Positions 7,888 to 16,665 of a stretch of DNA of 64,000 nt are shown piece by piece. The stretch's first letter is position 1. Every line of letters begins with the position of its first letter. Below the pieces are notes generated by a model, which was given only the letters and a program-made list of their open reading frames with translations, was not told the origin of the DNA and ran no database searches. The DNA lies in NCBI RefSeq assembly GCF_009733595.1, contig NZ_WOFH01000006.1:248001-312000 (forward strand). Direction: 5' to 3'. The stretch is from Actinomadura litoris. GTDB taxonomy: Bacteria; Actinomycetota; Actinomycetes; Streptosporangiales; Streptosporangiaceae. Both the position numbers and the translations under genes were made by a program.

Positions 7888-9723
7888 TCAGGTGCCGCTG
7901 ATCTCCTTGGAGAGTTCGCAGCAGCACCTCCCGCCGTCAGAGCAGTCGCGGCCGTGCTTCCCGGCGCCCGCGAACGCGGCGGGCGCCGCGCCCGCGGCGG
8001 GCCGTTCGTAGACGACCCGGCCGCCGAGCAGCGTCGTGGTGACCGGGAGGTCGGCGAGGTCGTGCGGGTCGACCCGAAGGACGTCGCCGCCGAGGACGCA
8101 GACGTCGGCGGCCATGCCCGGTTCGAGCGTGCCCTTCCAGCGCTCCGCGTGGTCCTGCCACGCCGCCTCGCGGGTGTAGGTGGCGAGGCCCTGCGGGACC
8201 GTGATCCGCTCGGCCTGCCCCGCGACGCTTCCGTCCGCGCCCTCGCGCAGGGCGGCCGTCATCACCCCGCGCAGCCAGTGCGGCTCCACGACCGGCGCGT
8301 CCGACCCGGACGTGACATGCACGCCCGAGCCGATCGCGCTGCGGTAGGGCCACTGGTACTCGGTCAGCTCGCGGCCGATGATCGTTTCGAGGACGCGGCC
8401 CTGGAGGTAGAGGATCTCCGCGTTCAGGTTCGCGCCGATGTCGTGGCGCGCCATCGTCCGCAGCGTCCTGGCCGACGGGAAGTTGCAGTGGATCACGTAG
8501 TGGCGCAGGTCGGCGCGGTGCCGCGTTGATCTGACGTACCTGGCGACGACCGCGTCGGTGGTGGCGTCGCCGCACGAGTGCGTGCCGACCTGGAGGCCCG
8601 CGCGCGAGGCCAGCCCGATCATCTCGTGCAGGTTCGCGAGCTGCTCGCCGGCGGTCGCGCCGTCGATGGTGAGGCGCCCGTTGGAGCCGTCGAGGTAGGG
8701 CTTGTTCATCCACGCGGTCCGGAACCGGGGGATGCCGTCGGCGAAGATCTTCACGCCCGCGACGCGCAGCACGCGGGGATCGACGTCCCGCGACGGCCGG
8801 TACCGGTCGAGGACGTCGCGGAGCGTCCGCGGCCCGGTGCCGCTGCCGAGCAGCGCGGTGATCCGCATCGGCAGCCCGCCCGCGCGCGCCTTCTCCGCGT
8901 AGAGCGCGAGCGTGTCGAGGTCGATGCCCGGCTCGGTGAGGCTCGTGACGCCCCTGGAGTGCAACCGGGCGATGGCCGCGTCGATGGCCGTCGAGCGCTC
9001 GTCGCGGGTGAACGGCGGTACCACGTTCCGGACGAGGCCCTGCGCCGTCTCCCGCAGGACGCCCGTCGGCTCCCCGTTCGCGTCCCTGTCGATGACCCCG
9101 CCCGGCGGCGGGACGGTGTCGCGGGTGATGCCCGCCTTGCGCAGGACGGCGGTGTTCACCGAGGTCGCGTGCCCCGAGAAGTCGTTGAGGATCACCGGAT
9201 GGCCGCCCGAGACCGGGTCGATGTCGGCGGCGACCGGGGCGCGGGGCAGCACGAGCTCCTGCCAGCCGCGCCCGCGGATCCACGAGTCCGGCGTGGACGC
9301 CGCGCCCGCGGCGGCGCGGATGGCGGCGACCAGTTCCTCGATCGTCCTCGTGTCCACGTCGACGTTGAACGGCGGGACGCTCAGCCCGTGCGAGCCCAGG
9401 TGCAGGTGCGAGTCGTTGATCCCCGGCAGGACCGTGCCGCCGCCCGCGTCGAGCAGCCGCGTCCGGCGGCCGGTGTGGCGGCGCATGTCCCGGGCCCGCC
9501 CGACGGCGAGGATCCGCCCGTCCCGGATGGCGACCGCCTCGGCCTCGCGGAGGTGCTCGTCGAGCACGAGCACCTTCCCGTTGTGGATGACGAGGTCGGC
9601 GTCGCCGCTCCGCTCGCCGTCCGCGTGCGCGGTCCCGGCGGGCAGCACTCCTACGGCGGCCGTTCCGGCGGCCACGGCCGCGGCTCCGTGCAGGACCTGG
9701 CGGCGGTCGATTCCAGGGGTCAT
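7888..9723 (-). CDS. Tat-exported amidohydrolase (YtcJ/amidohydro_3 type)
   Basis: A 611-residue metal-dependent hydrolase. The chosen ATG at 9723 follows AAGGAG and gives a twin-arginine signal (DRRQVLHGAAAVAAG, cleavage after about residue 34), so the enzyme should be folded in the cytoplasm and exported. The mature part has the N-terminal beta-sandwich (ADLVIHNGKVLVLDE), the metal box DSHLHLGSHG, and later HSCGDATTD and HVTSGSDAPV, as in YtcJ relatives. The C-terminal end is unusual: an Ala-rich stretch followed by a cysteine cluster (CSDGGRCCCE) in the last 18 residues, unlike typical family members. Substrate unknown; these enzymes hydrolyse amides, lactams or ureido bonds of small molecules. 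Confidence 0.9.
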   Translation of the reverse strand: MTPGIDRRQVLHGAAAVAAGTAAVGVLPAGTAHADGERSGDADLVIHNGKVLVLDEHLREAEAVAIRDGRILAVGRARDMRRHTGRRTRLLDAGGGTVLPGINDSHLHLGSHGLSVPPFNVDVDTRTIEELVAAIRAAAGAASTPDSWIRGRGWQELVLPRAPVAADIDPVSGGHPVILNDFSGHATSVNTAVLRKAGITRDTVPPPGGVIDRDANGEPTGVLRETAQGLVRNVVPPFTRDERSTAIDAAIARLHSRGVTSLTEPGIDLDTLALYAEKARAGGLPMRITALLGSGTGPRTLRDVLDRYRPSRDVDPRVLRVAGVKIFADGIPRFRTAWMNKPYLDGSNGRLTIDGATAGEQLANLHEMIGLASRAGLQVGTHSCGDATTDAVVARYVRSTRHRADLRHYVIHCNFPSARTLRTMARHDIGANLNAEILYLQGRVLETIIGRELTEYQWPYRSAIGSGVHVTSGSDAPVVEPHWLRGVMTAALREGADGSVAGQAERITVPQGLATYTREAAWQDHAERWKGTLEPGMAADVCVLGGDVLRVDPHDLADLPVTTTLLGGRVVYERPAAGAAPAAFAGAGKHGRDCSDGGRCCCELSKEISGT

Positions 9724-9889
9724 GTCGGGCTTCTCCTTAGGGCAGGGGTCGATGACCTCAGAGCGCTCCCGTAGGGGGTGGGGCGGTCTCGGCGGAGAGG
9801 GGCCGAGCCGTGGGATGAGCCGGTGCGGGGTGGGCCGACGGGGCGGGTCGACAGGGTGGGGCCGGTAGAAGCCGGTGGGGCCGGTGGGG

Positions 9890-9961
9890 TTAGGCGCGGG
9901 GGCGCGACGCGCCCGCGCGCGGCGGCGCGGGGGAGACCGGTGGGGGTGTCGAGGGCGGCAT
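9890..9961 (-). CDS. Possible short leader ORF (23 codons)
   Basis: On the minus strand an ATG at 9961 follows GGGAGG with eight bases spacing and encodes a Pro/Ala/Arg-rich peptide (MPPSTPPPVSPAPPRAGAS...) ending at 9890. It lies between the candidate promoter near 10004-10043 and the amidohydrolase gene. The ribosome site is good but the peptide has biased composition and no known relative. It may be a translated leader or chance. Confidence 0.25.
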   Translation of the reverse strand: MPPSTPPPVSPAPPRAGASRPRA

Positions 9962-10003
9962 GTCCGGGACCTCCCTGAGCGGATGATCGCGGCGGGTGAG
10001 CAC

Positions 10004-10043
10004 AGTCTCCTTACTGCTGTTGATGAAGTCAACAGTTGACTTC
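10004..10043 (-). promoter_or_regulatory. Leftward promoter overlapped by a perfect 19-bp palindrome
   Basis: GAAGTCAAC-A-GTTGACTTC (10025-10043) is a perfect palindrome with one central base. On the minus strand it contains TTGACT as a -35 box, followed after 17 bases by GAGACT (10009-10004) as a -10 box, giving transcription toward the exported amidohydrolase. The spacing is exact, and a dimeric repressor (GntR or similar) bound here would block RNA polymerase. The same palindrome offers a TTGACT on the plus strand. Confidence 0.6.
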
Positions 10044-10297
10044 CGGCCCTCCTTCACGGCGGCCGGTGGGCGCCCGATCGGCCATGTCGCCGTGAGAGCG
10101 GATCGAGCTGGGGAAATGCCCCCAGGGTCGTCCGGTTCGGGGGACCCGAAAAGGTGCCGGTCAGACGGTTCGCGACTAGGTGTTGTCATCGTCATCAAAC
10201 GCGCGCACCATGCGAGGTGGGGGCGGCGCTTTCGCGTCCGGGGCGGGCGCACCCCCTTGACCGCCCCTGCTCGGTCATGCACACTCGCTTCAACTGG

Positions 10298-10311
10298 CGC
10301 ACAAACGTGCG
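10298..10311. promoter_or_regulatory. Small palindrome upstream of the lactonase operon
   Basis: CGCAC-AAAC-GTGCG, five-base arms with a four-base spacer, 49 bases before the first gene of the catabolic operon. Candidate regulator site. The arms are short and chance occurrence in GC-rich DNA is possible. Confidence 0.3.
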
Positions 10312-10359
10312 ACAGGCGAACCTTCCTTCCCTGACATCCGTCCGGCTGAAACGAGTCCC

Positions 10360-11265
10360 ATGACCTCCCATGAGGCGGCGCGGGGCGGCAGGAGGCTCGC
10401 CGCCCCGCCGCATCCGAACCCCACGGCTCCCGTTCTGGCGCTGCCGCCGCTGAGCTGCGACGCGCACTGCCACATCTTCGGGCCCGGCGACGTCTTCCCC
10501 TACCCGGAGGACCGGGCGTACGACACGCCCGACGTCACCAAGGAGGACCTGCGCCGCAGGCACGACCTGATGGGGGTCGAGCGGGCGCTCATCGTCCAGT
10601 CCGCCGCGCACGGGACCGACCACGCCGCCCTGCTCGACGCGCTGCGCGGCGACCCCGACCGGTACCGGGGCGTCGCGCTGCTGACCGCGAGCTCCACCTC
10701 CGCCGAGGTCGCGGGCCTGCACGAGGCGGGGGTGCGCGGCGTCCGGCTCCAGTTCATGCCGCACCTCGGGCCGAGCCCGACGCCGGACGAGGTGCGCGCG
10801 GTGGCGGGCCTCGTCCGCCCGCACGGCTGGCACATGGCGTTCCACATCGCGGGCGACACGGTCGTGGACCTGTTCGACACGCTCCGCGCCGGCGGCCCGC
10901 CCGTGGTGATCGACCACATGGCGCGGGTCGACCTGCGCACCGGGCTGGACGGCCCGCAGGTGGGCGCGCTGCGGCGGCTCCTCGACACCGGGAACGTGTG
11001 GGTCAAGCTCAGCGCGCCCGACCGGCTCTCGGCCGGGGGCCCGCCCTACGACGACGCGGTCGGGTTGGCCGCGCTGCTCGCCGCGCAGGCGCCCGAGCGC
11101 TGCCTGTGGGGGAGTGACTTCCCGCATCCGAACGTCCGCGAGATGCCCGACGACGGGGTGCTGGTCGACCTGATCGCGCGGATCGCGCCGGACGAGAAGA
11201 CCCGGCACCGGATCCTCGTCGCCAACCCCGCCGAGCTGTTCGGCTTCCCGCTGGAGGGCGAATGA
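10360..11265 (+). CDS. LigI-like amidohydrolase (2-pyrone-4,6-dicarboxylate / lactone hydrolase family)
   Basis: A 301-residue TIM-barrel hydrolase of the amidohydrolase-2 type. Its N-terminal box CDAHCHIFGPG, the FPYPEDRAYDTPD block, FHIAGD, IDHMARVD and WGSDFPHPN match the LigI / sulfomuconolactone hydrolase group, which opens the lactone ring of 2-pyrone-4,6-dicarboxylate (PDC) or related lactones without always needing a metal. The N-terminal 25 residues are extra and disordered. It overlaps the LigK-like aldolase by four bases, which supports a role in the lower part of protocatechuate 4,5-cleavage or a similar tricarboxylate route. The exact substrate is inferred. Confidence 0.85.
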   Translation: MTSHEAARGGRRLAAPPHPNPTAPVLALPPLSCDAHCHIFGPGDVFPYPEDRAYDTPDVTKEDLRRRHDLMGVERALIVQSAAHGTDHAALLDALRGDPDRYRGVALLTASSTSAEVAGLHEAGVRGVRLQFMPHLGPSPTPDEVRAVAGLVRPHGWHMAFHIAGDTVVDLFDTLRAGGPPVVIDHMARVDLRTGLDGPQVGALRRLLDTGNVWVKLSAPDRLSAGGPPYDDAVGLAALLAAQAPERCLWGSDFPHPNVREMPDDGVLVDLIARIAPDEKTRHRILVANPAELFGFPLEGE

Positions 11266-12011
11266 CCTCCGGCGAGCGGACGGGCGGGCCGACGAGGCTG
11301 CATCCGCGCGGCACGGTGTTCACCCGGGCGCCGCGTCCGGGCGAGGAGGTCCTGCGCGCCTACGACGACCTGGCCGTGGCGTCGGTGCACGAGGCGATGG
11401 GGCAGCGCAACCTGCTGCGCGGGGTGCGCCCGCTGGCGCCCGGCACCCGCGCGGTCGGCCGCGCGGTCACCGCGCTCGACCTGTCCGGCAGCAACCTCAC
11501 GCTGCACGCGATGCTGGAGGTGGCGGGGCCGGGCGACTTCCTCGTGTGGACGTCCCAGCACGGGCCCGTGGACTCGGCCGTGTGGGGCGCCAACGTCAGC
11601 GAGTCCGCCGCCGCGCGGGGGCTCGCGGGCGCGGTGATCGAGGGGCACGCCCGCGACATCGCCGACATCGAGCGGGTCGGGTTCCCGCTGTGGGCGCTCG
11701 GCGTCACCCCGGCCGCGACCGGCAAGACGCGCACCGGGTGGGGCAACGTCCCGGTCGTGTGCGGCGGCGCCTACGTCCGGCCCGGCGACCTGGTCGTGGC
11801 CGACGGCGACGGCGTCGCGGTCGTCCCGCTGGAGGACGCCGCCCGCGTCGCCGAGGCCGCCGCCGCCCGCGACCTGCGCGAGGCCACGACGCTGACCCCG
11901 CGCGTGCGCGCGGGCGCCTCGCTGTTCGCGGTGCGCGACTGGAGCCAGAACTTCCCCGCCGACGGCGGTCGTTTCGTCGACGCCGCGTGGGACCGAGCCG
12001 ACGAGAGATGA
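11262..12011 (+). CDS. RraA-like 4-hydroxy-4-methyl-2-oxoglutarate / CHA aldolase (LigK-like)
   Basis: A 249-residue protein of the RraA/HMG-aldolase family. The signature GLAGAVIEGHARD (about residue 122) corresponds to the usual GxxGxVxDGxxRD metal/substrate loop, with Glu in place of the usual Asp before Gly. In catabolic members this enzyme splits 4-carboxy-4-hydroxy-2-oxoadipate into pyruvate and oxaloacetate. It overlaps the LigI-like gene (ATGA) and is followed after 19 bases by the dehydrogenase. The LigI-LigK pairing is the strongest clue to the pathway. The ring-cleaving 4,5-dioxygenase that would feed it is absent from this window. Confidence 0.82.
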   Translation: MTSGERTGGPTRLHPRGTVFTRAPRPGEEVLRAYDDLAVASVHEAMGQRNLLRGVRPLAPGTRAVGRAVTALDLSGSNLTLHAMLEVAGPGDFLVWTSQHGPVDSAVWGANVSESAAARGLAGAVIEGHARDIADIERVGFPLWALGVTPAATGKTRTGWGNVPVVCGGAYVRPGDLVVADGDGVAVVPLEDAARVAEAAAARDLREATTLTPRVRAGASLFAVRDWSQNFPADGGRFVDAAWDRADER

Positions 12012-12030
12012 CGAGAGGAACGGAGCGCGC

Positions 12031-13086
12031 ATGAAGGCCATCGTCGCCAGGGAGACCGGACCGCCCAGCGTCATGACGTGGACGGACATGGAGCCGCCCA
12101 GGCCCGCGCCCGACGAGTGCGTGGTGAAGGTCGAGGCGTGCGGCGCGTGCATGCACGAGGTGCTCGTCCGCCGGGGCGACCGTGCGCAGGGCACCGGCTT
12201 CCCGATCATCCCCGGGCACGAGGTCGTCGGCGAGGTCGTCGAGATCGGCGCCGCCGTCGTGGACTTCGCGGTCGGCGACCGGGTCGTCGCCAACCAGCGG
12301 CAGCGCGTGTGCGGCAAGTGCCGCGAGTGCCGGACGGGCCGCGAGACCCGCTGCCCGCGCAAGGTGTTCCTCGGCGACATCGGGCTGAACGGCGGCTACG
12401 CCGAGCTGGTCGCGGTGTCGGACGGCAGCCTCGTGAAGGTGCCGCCGGGCATCACCTCCCCGCACGTCGCGATCGCGTCCTGCGCCATCGGCACCCAGCT
12501 CAACGCGCTGCGCGACGTCGCGCACCTGGAGATCGGCGAGACCGTGCTGGTCACCGGCGCGGGCGGCGGCGTGGGGCTGCACGCGATCCAGCTCGCCAAG
12601 GCCTCCGGCGCGCGGGTCGTCGCGCAGACGACCTCGCCGGAGAAGGTCGAGGCGGTCCGGCAGGCGGGCGCGGACGAGATCCTGCTGGTCGAGCGGGGCG
12701 CCGACTACAGCAAGGACGTCATGGAGGCCACCGCCGGCCGGGGCTGCGACATCGTCCTGGAGAACGTCGGCGCCGCCTCGTTCCTGTCGAGCATCAAGAC
12801 CGTGGCGCTGCACGGCCGGCTCGTGCTGGTCGGCGAGGTGCAGAAGGTGCCGCCGCCGGTGGAGGTCGACCTCGTCGGCTGGCGCGGCCGCGACATCACG
12901 ATCCACTCCGCCGCCAGCACCACGCGGCGGCAGCTCGAAGACGTGCTGACGCTCATCGAACGGGGCCTGGTGACCCCGGTGGTGACCGACACGCTGCCGA
13001 TGTCGGAGGCGGCGCGGGCCCACGAGATCCTGGAGAGCGGCTCGGCCACCGGGCGGATTCTCCTGGTCCCCGACACCGCGGCCTGA
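12031..13086 (+). CDS. Zinc-dependent alcohol dehydrogenase (MDR family)
   Basis: A 351-residue medium-chain dehydrogenase. It has the catalytic zinc ligands (C in ACGACMHE, and GHE), the structural zinc cluster CGKCRECRTGRETRC (four cysteines) and the NAD(P) motif TGAGGGVG. It oxidises an alcohol or reduces an aldehyde with a nicotinamide cofactor in the cytoplasm. The AGGAACGGAGC ribosome site is seven bases upstream. Its position after the LigI/LigK pair suggests action on an alcohol, semialdehyde or hemiacetal intermediate of the same route, for example the step that forms a lactone from a semialdehyde; this is inferred. Confidence 0.92.
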   Translation: MKAIVARETGPPSVMTWTDMEPPRPAPDECVVKVEACGACMHEVLVRRGDRAQGTGFPIIPGHEVVGEVVEIGAAVVDFAVGDRVVANQRQRVCGKCRECRTGRETRCPRKVFLGDIGLNGGYAELVAVSDGSLVKVPPGITSPHVAIASCAIGTQLNALRDVAHLEIGETVLVTGAGGGVGLHAIQLAKASGARVVAQTTSPEKVEAVRQAGADEILLVERGADYSKDVMEATAGRGCDIVLENVGAASFLSSIKTVALHGRLVLVGEVQKVPPPVEVDLVGWRGRDITIHSAASTTRRQLEDVLTLIERGLVTPVVTDTLPMSEAARAHEILESGSATGRILLVPDTAA

Positions 13087-13106
13087 ACTGTGGAAGGAAG
13101 ACGACG

Positions 13107-14231
13107 ATGAGACGTCGTAGGTCGGGCTCTCTTGCGTTTCGCGTGGCGCTTCCGCTGGTCGCCGCCGCGCTCGTGGCGGCCGGCTGCGGCGGCGGCGACT
13201 CGGGTTCCAAGGAGAAGGGCGAGAACCTGCGCACCGTGAAGGTCGCGCTCGCCATCAAGGCGATGAACTCCAGTTTCGCCGCCATTCCCGTGGCCCGCTA
13301 TCTCGGCTATTTCAAGGAGGAGGGCCTGAAGGTCGAGACGACGTTCACGCCCGGTTCGACCCAGGCGATCCAGGCCGTCGCCGCCGGGCAGTTGGACATC
13401 GCCGCGCCGGTGCCGCAGTCGCTCATCCCCGACGCGGTGACGAACAGGTCCGACCAGCGGATGTTCTTCAACTGGGCGCGGTCGCAGGTGGCGAGCTTCG
13501 CCGTCGAGGACGCCGGCCCGATCCGGGGCTGGCAGGACTTCAAGGGCAAGAAGATCGGCGCGCAGAGCCTCGGCAGCGGCACGATCCCGCTGGCCAAGGC
13601 GCTGCTGCGGGAGCAGGGCCTCGACCCCGACAAGGACGTGCAGTTCGTGTCGGTCGGGCTGGAGGCCGCCGCCTACCACGCGATGCAGAGCAAGCGCATC
13701 GACGCGCTGATGCTGTTCGACTCGCAGTACGCGGCGATGGAGAACCTCGGCGCGAAGCTCCGCTACTTCAACTCCCCGCTGGGGAAGCGGCTGTTCTCCA
13801 CCGGATTCTCCGCGAAGCAGTCGTTCATGCAGGCCAACCCGAAGGTGATCGAGGGATTCGGGCGGGCGATGGCCAAGGCGAACGTCTTCGCCACCGCCAA
13901 CCCCGAGGCCGCCATCAAGATGATGTACAAGATCTATCCGAAGACGAACGTCCCCGGCGTCCCCGAGAAGAAGAAGATCGCCGACAACAAGCGCATCCTC
14001 GCGCTGCGCACCACCTATCTCACGAGCGGCGACCCGTCCGGCCACAAGAACTGGGGATCCTTCCCCGAGGACGGGGTGAAGGCGTGGAGCGACTTCTCGG
14101 TCACCACGAAACTCACGCCGAGCGCTTTCAAGGCCGACCAGATCGTCACGAACCAGTTCGTGCCGGCGTTCAACGCTTTCGACGCCCAGCAGATCACGAA
14201 CGCGGCCAAGACCTACGAGTTCGGAGGCTGA
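13107..14231 (+). CDS. NitT/TauT-type ABC transporter substrate-binding lipoprotein
   Basis: A 374-residue lipoprotein. The ATG at 13107 follows GGAAGGAAG and starts a signal peptide with an Arg-rich N terminus and lipobox VAAGC (Cys27). The mature protein belongs to the NMT1/SsuA-like periplasmic-binding group (ARYLGYFKEEGLKVE, then FTPGSTQAIQAVAAGQLDIAAPVPQS). It should capture the substrate at the membrane face and hand it to the two permeases encoded downstream. The family binds sulfonates, pyrimidines, nitrate or aromatic acids; operon context favours an aromatic or pyrone acid. Confidence 0.92.
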   Translation: MRRRRSGSLAFRVALPLVAAALVAAGCGGGDSGSKEKGENLRTVKVALAIKAMNSSFAAIPVARYLGYFKEEGLKVETTFTPGSTQAIQAVAAGQLDIAAPVPQSLIPDAVTNRSDQRMFFNWARSQVASFAVEDAGPIRGWQDFKGKKIGAQSLGSGTIPLAKALLREQGLDPDKDVQFVSVGLEAAAYHAMQSKRIDALMLFDSQYAAMENLGAKLRYFNSPLGKRLFSTGFSAKQSFMQANPKVIEGFGRAMAKANVFATANPEAAIKMMYKIYPKTNVPGVPEKKKIADNKRILALRTTYLTSGDPSGHKNWGSFPEDGVKAWSDFSVTTKLTPSAFKADQIVTNQFVPAFNAFDAQQITNAAKTYEFGG

Positions 14232-14232
14232 G

Positions 14233-15036
14233 ATGGCGACGACAGGGCACGCCGTCGAGCTCGCCGGCCTGCGGCACGTGTTCGCGGGCCGGGGCCGCGG
14301 CCGGCGGGCCGTGCACGGGGTCGAGGCGGTCAAGGGCGTCGACCTGACCGTCGAGCCCGGCGAGTTCGTGAGCATCGTCGGGCCGAGCGGCTGCGGCAAG
14401 AGCACGATCCTGAAGATGATCGCGGGCCTGCTGCGCCCCGCCGAGGGCGCCGTGCGCGTCTGGGGCGAGCCGGTCACCGGGCCGCGCCGCGACATCGGCA
14501 TCGCGCTCCAGGACGCCACGCTGCTGCCGTGGCGGGACGTGATGTCCAACTGCCTGTTCCCGGTCGAGCTGCACGGCAAGGTCACCGCCGAGGCCCGCGA
14601 GCGGGTGACCGGGCTGCTGGAGCGGGCCGGGCTCGCGGGCTTCGAGTCCCGCCGTCCGAAGGAGCTGTCGGGCGGCATGCGGCAGCGCGTCGCGATCTGC
14701 CGGGCCCTCGCCGACGACCCCCGGCTGCTGCTGCTCGACGAGCCGTTCGGCTCCCTGGACGCGCTGACCAGGGAGCAGATGAACATCGACCTGAACCGCA
14801 TCTGGCGGGAGTCGGGCAAGACCGCGATCCTCATCACCCACGGCATCGACGAGGCGGTGCTGCTGTCCACCCGGGTGGTCATCCTGTCCGAGCGTCCGGG
14901 CACCGTCGTGGAGGTCGTCACCCCGCCCTTCCCGAAGGCGCGGACCAAGGAGCTGATGGCGACGCCGGAGTTCGCCGAGGTGTGCGGGCGGATCCGCGAC
15001 CGGCTGTTCGCCTCCGAGCAGAGGGTCGGCGGATGA
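14233..15036 (+). CDS. ABC transporter ATP-binding protein (NitT/TauT type)
   Basis: A 267-residue ATPase with Walker A GPSGCGKST, Q-loop (ALQDATLLPW), signature LSGGMRQR, Walker B LLLLDEPFG and H-loop ITHGIDEA. It energises import through the two downstream permeases. It starts one base after the stop of the binding-protein gene and ends in a four-base overlap with the first permease, so all components are co-translated. Confidence 0.96.
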   Translation: MATTGHAVELAGLRHVFAGRGRGRRAVHGVEAVKGVDLTVEPGEFVSIVGPSGCGKSTILKMIAGLLRPAEGAVRVWGEPVTGPRRDIGIALQDATLLPWRDVMSNCLFPVELHGKVTAEARERVTGLLERAGLAGFESRRPKELSGGMRQRVAICRALADDPRLLLLDEPFGSLDALTREQMNIDLNRIWRESGKTAILITHGIDEAVLLSTRVVILSERPGTVVEVVTPPFPKARTKELMATPEFAEVCGRIRDRLFASEQRVGG

Positions 15037-15818
15037 CCGCCCCGGCCCCCGCCGCGAACCTGGGGGCGGCGGCGCGCTGGGGCGGGCTGGTCGCGGTCAC
15101 CGCCGCGCTGCTGCTGGCCTGGCAGATCCTCCCGTCGGACGTGCAGGGCGACGGCAGTTCGGTGCCGAAGCTGGACGCGGTGCTGAAGGCGCTCGGCCCG
15201 TCCGGCGAGTGGGGCGCCTACCTGAAGGCGCTGCGCGTCACGCTCGGCGAGGCGTTCTTCGGGCTGCTGATCGGCTTCGCGGCCGGGGTGGTGCTCGGGG
15301 TGCTGCTGGGCGAGTCGCGGATCCTGCGGCAGGGCTTCTACCCCTACGCGCTCGCCCTCCAGGCGCTGCCGCCGATCGCGCTCGCGCCGATCTTCGTGAT
15401 CTGGTTCGGGCTCGGCATGCAGTCCAAGATCGGGCTGGTCGCGGCGGCGACGCTGTTCCCCGTCCTGGTGAGCACGATGGCTGGCGTCGCCGAGACCGAC
15501 CGCGGCCGGATCGAGATGGCGACCGCGTTCGGCGCGTCCAAGTCCCAGATCCGGCTCCGGATCGTCTTCCCCGGGCTGGTGGTGCCGATCTTCTCCGGGC
15601 TGGAGATCTCGGTGGTGCTGTCGTTCCTGGCCGCGATCGCCGGGGAGCTGATCAGCGCCAACGCCGGAATCGGCGTGATCTTGCAGGTCTACCAGCGCGA
15701 CTACCGGCTGGCCGAGGAGTTCGCCGTGCTGATGATCCTGGTCGTGGTCGGGCTGGCGCTCGCGCTGCTGGTGCGGCTCGCCCGGCGTCTCGTACTGGAG
15801 CGCATGCCCAATGAATAA
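15033..15818 (+). CDS. ABC transporter permease, first subunit (NitT/TauT type)
   Basis: A 261-residue inner-membrane protein with about six transmembrane segments and the EAA loop (ETDRGRIEMATAFGASKSQIRLRIVFPG) that contacts the ATPase. It begins with ATG in a four-base overlap with the ATPase gene and overlaps the second permease by eight bases. Two different permease genes imply a heterodimeric membrane channel, less usual than the single SsuC-type permease. Confidence 0.94.
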   Translation: MTAPAPAANLGAAARWGGLVAVTAALLLAWQILPSDVQGDGSSVPKLDAVLKALGPSGEWGAYLKALRVTLGEAFFGLLIGFAAGVVLGVLLGESRILRQGFYPYALALQALPPIALAPIFVIWFGLGMQSKIGLVAAATLFPVLVSTMAGVAETDRGRIEMATAFGASKSQIRLRIVFPGLVVPIFSGLEISVVLSFLAAIAGELISANAGIGVILQVYQRDYRLAEEFAVLMILVVVGLALALLVRLARRLVLERMPNE

Positions 15819-16665
15819 GGTGACCGAGGCGCCGGACGAACGCGTCAGGCCGCGACGCGATCTCGAACCGAGGCGCTCACCGCTGGCCGGGCCGCTCGGA
15901 GCGGCCGCCTTCGTGCTGCTGCCGCCCCTGCTGGTCGGCCTCGCCGGGGTGCTGGCGATCCAGCTCGTGATCTCCCGCTTCGAGATCAGCGGGGTCGTGA
16001 TCCCCAAGCCGACCGAGGTCTGGGAGATCATGAGCTCGGACCTGTTCCTCGACCAGGTCGGGCAGAGCGCCTGGGAGACCTGGAAGGCCACGCTCATCGG
16101 GTTCGCGCTGGGCGCGGGGGCGGGCGTCGCGCTCGGCGTGCTGATGGCCGAGTCCCGGACGGCGCGGTTCATCCTCTACCCCTACGTCGTCGCGTTCCAG
16201 TCCCTCCCCAAGATCGCGCTCGCACCGGTGTGCGCGCTGTGGCTCGGGTTCGGGCTGACGATGAAGTTCAGCTTCGCGGCGATGCTGGCGTTCTTCCCCG
16301 TGCTGATCGCGACGCTGTCGGCGCTGTCGACCGTGTCGGAGACGCGGCTGGAGATGGCGACGGCGTTCCACGCGGGACGCTGGCAGCGGTTCCGCCGGAT
16401 CTCGCTGCCCTCGGCGGTGCCGGGCATCGTGTCCGGGCTGGAGATCAGCATGGCGTTCGCGCTGATCGGCGCGATCGTCGGCGAGTTCGTCGCGCCGTCG
16501 GCGGGCGGGCTCGGGCAGCTCCTGCTCACCTACAGCGAGGCCATCAACGTGGCCGCCGAGTTCTCCGTGCTGGTCGTGCTGATGCTGCTCGGCGTCCTCC
16601 AGAACAAGATCCTGTTCGGGCTCGTCCGGCTGGGCACGCGAAGGTTCTTCGAGTCCTCCCGATGA
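15811..16665 (+). CDS. ABC transporter permease, second subunit (NitT/TauT type)
   Basis: A 284-residue permease paralogous to the preceding one. It has about 30 extra cytoplasmic N-terminal residues, six or so membrane segments and an EAA loop (SETRLEMATAFHAGRWQRFRRISLPSA). The overlap with both neighbours (eight bases before, four after) marks it as part of the same operon. It should pair with the first permease. Confidence 0.94.
   Translation: MNKVTEAPDERVRPRRDLEPRRSPLAGPLGAAAFVLLPPLLVGLAGVLAIQLVISRFEISGVVIPKPTEVWEIMSSDLFLDQVGQSAWETWKATLIGFALGAGAGVALGVLMAESRTARFILYPYVVAFQSLPKIALAPVCALWLGFGLTMKFSFAAMLAFFPVLIATLSALSTVSETRLEMATAFHAGRWQRFRRISLPSAVPGIVSGLEISMAFALIGAIVGEFVAPSAGGLGQLLLTYSEAINVAAEFSVLVVLMLLGVLQNKILFGLVRLGTRRFFESSR

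Larger units (their letters stand above)
9724..10359. other. Intergenic region between divergent amidohydrolase and lactonase genes
   Basis: A 636-base gap. From about 9770 to 9960 it is low-complexity G-rich sequence (GGGGTGGGG, CCGGTGGGG runs) with no convincing gene. A leftward promoter and a perfect 19-bp palindrome lie at about 10004-10043. A possible 23-codon ORF is at 9890-9961 (minus strand). A small CGCAC-AAAC-GTGCG palindrome is at 10298-10311, close to the rightward lactonase gene. The rest holds nothing I can name. Confidence 0.6.

Noticed and set aside
9890..10282. A 130-codon minus-strand ORF upstream of the exported amidohydrolase
   Set aside because: Its 5' half crosses the candidate promoter and palindrome and has no motif. 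Only the last 23 codons have a ribosome site, so only those are listed, at low confidence.
12705..16172. A 1155-codon minus-strand open frame
   Set aside because: It runs antisense to the zinc dehydrogenase and the ABC transporter genes, which have complete family motifs. Long antisense frames are expected at this GC level, and the product is low-complexity Arg/Pro/His/Gln sequence.
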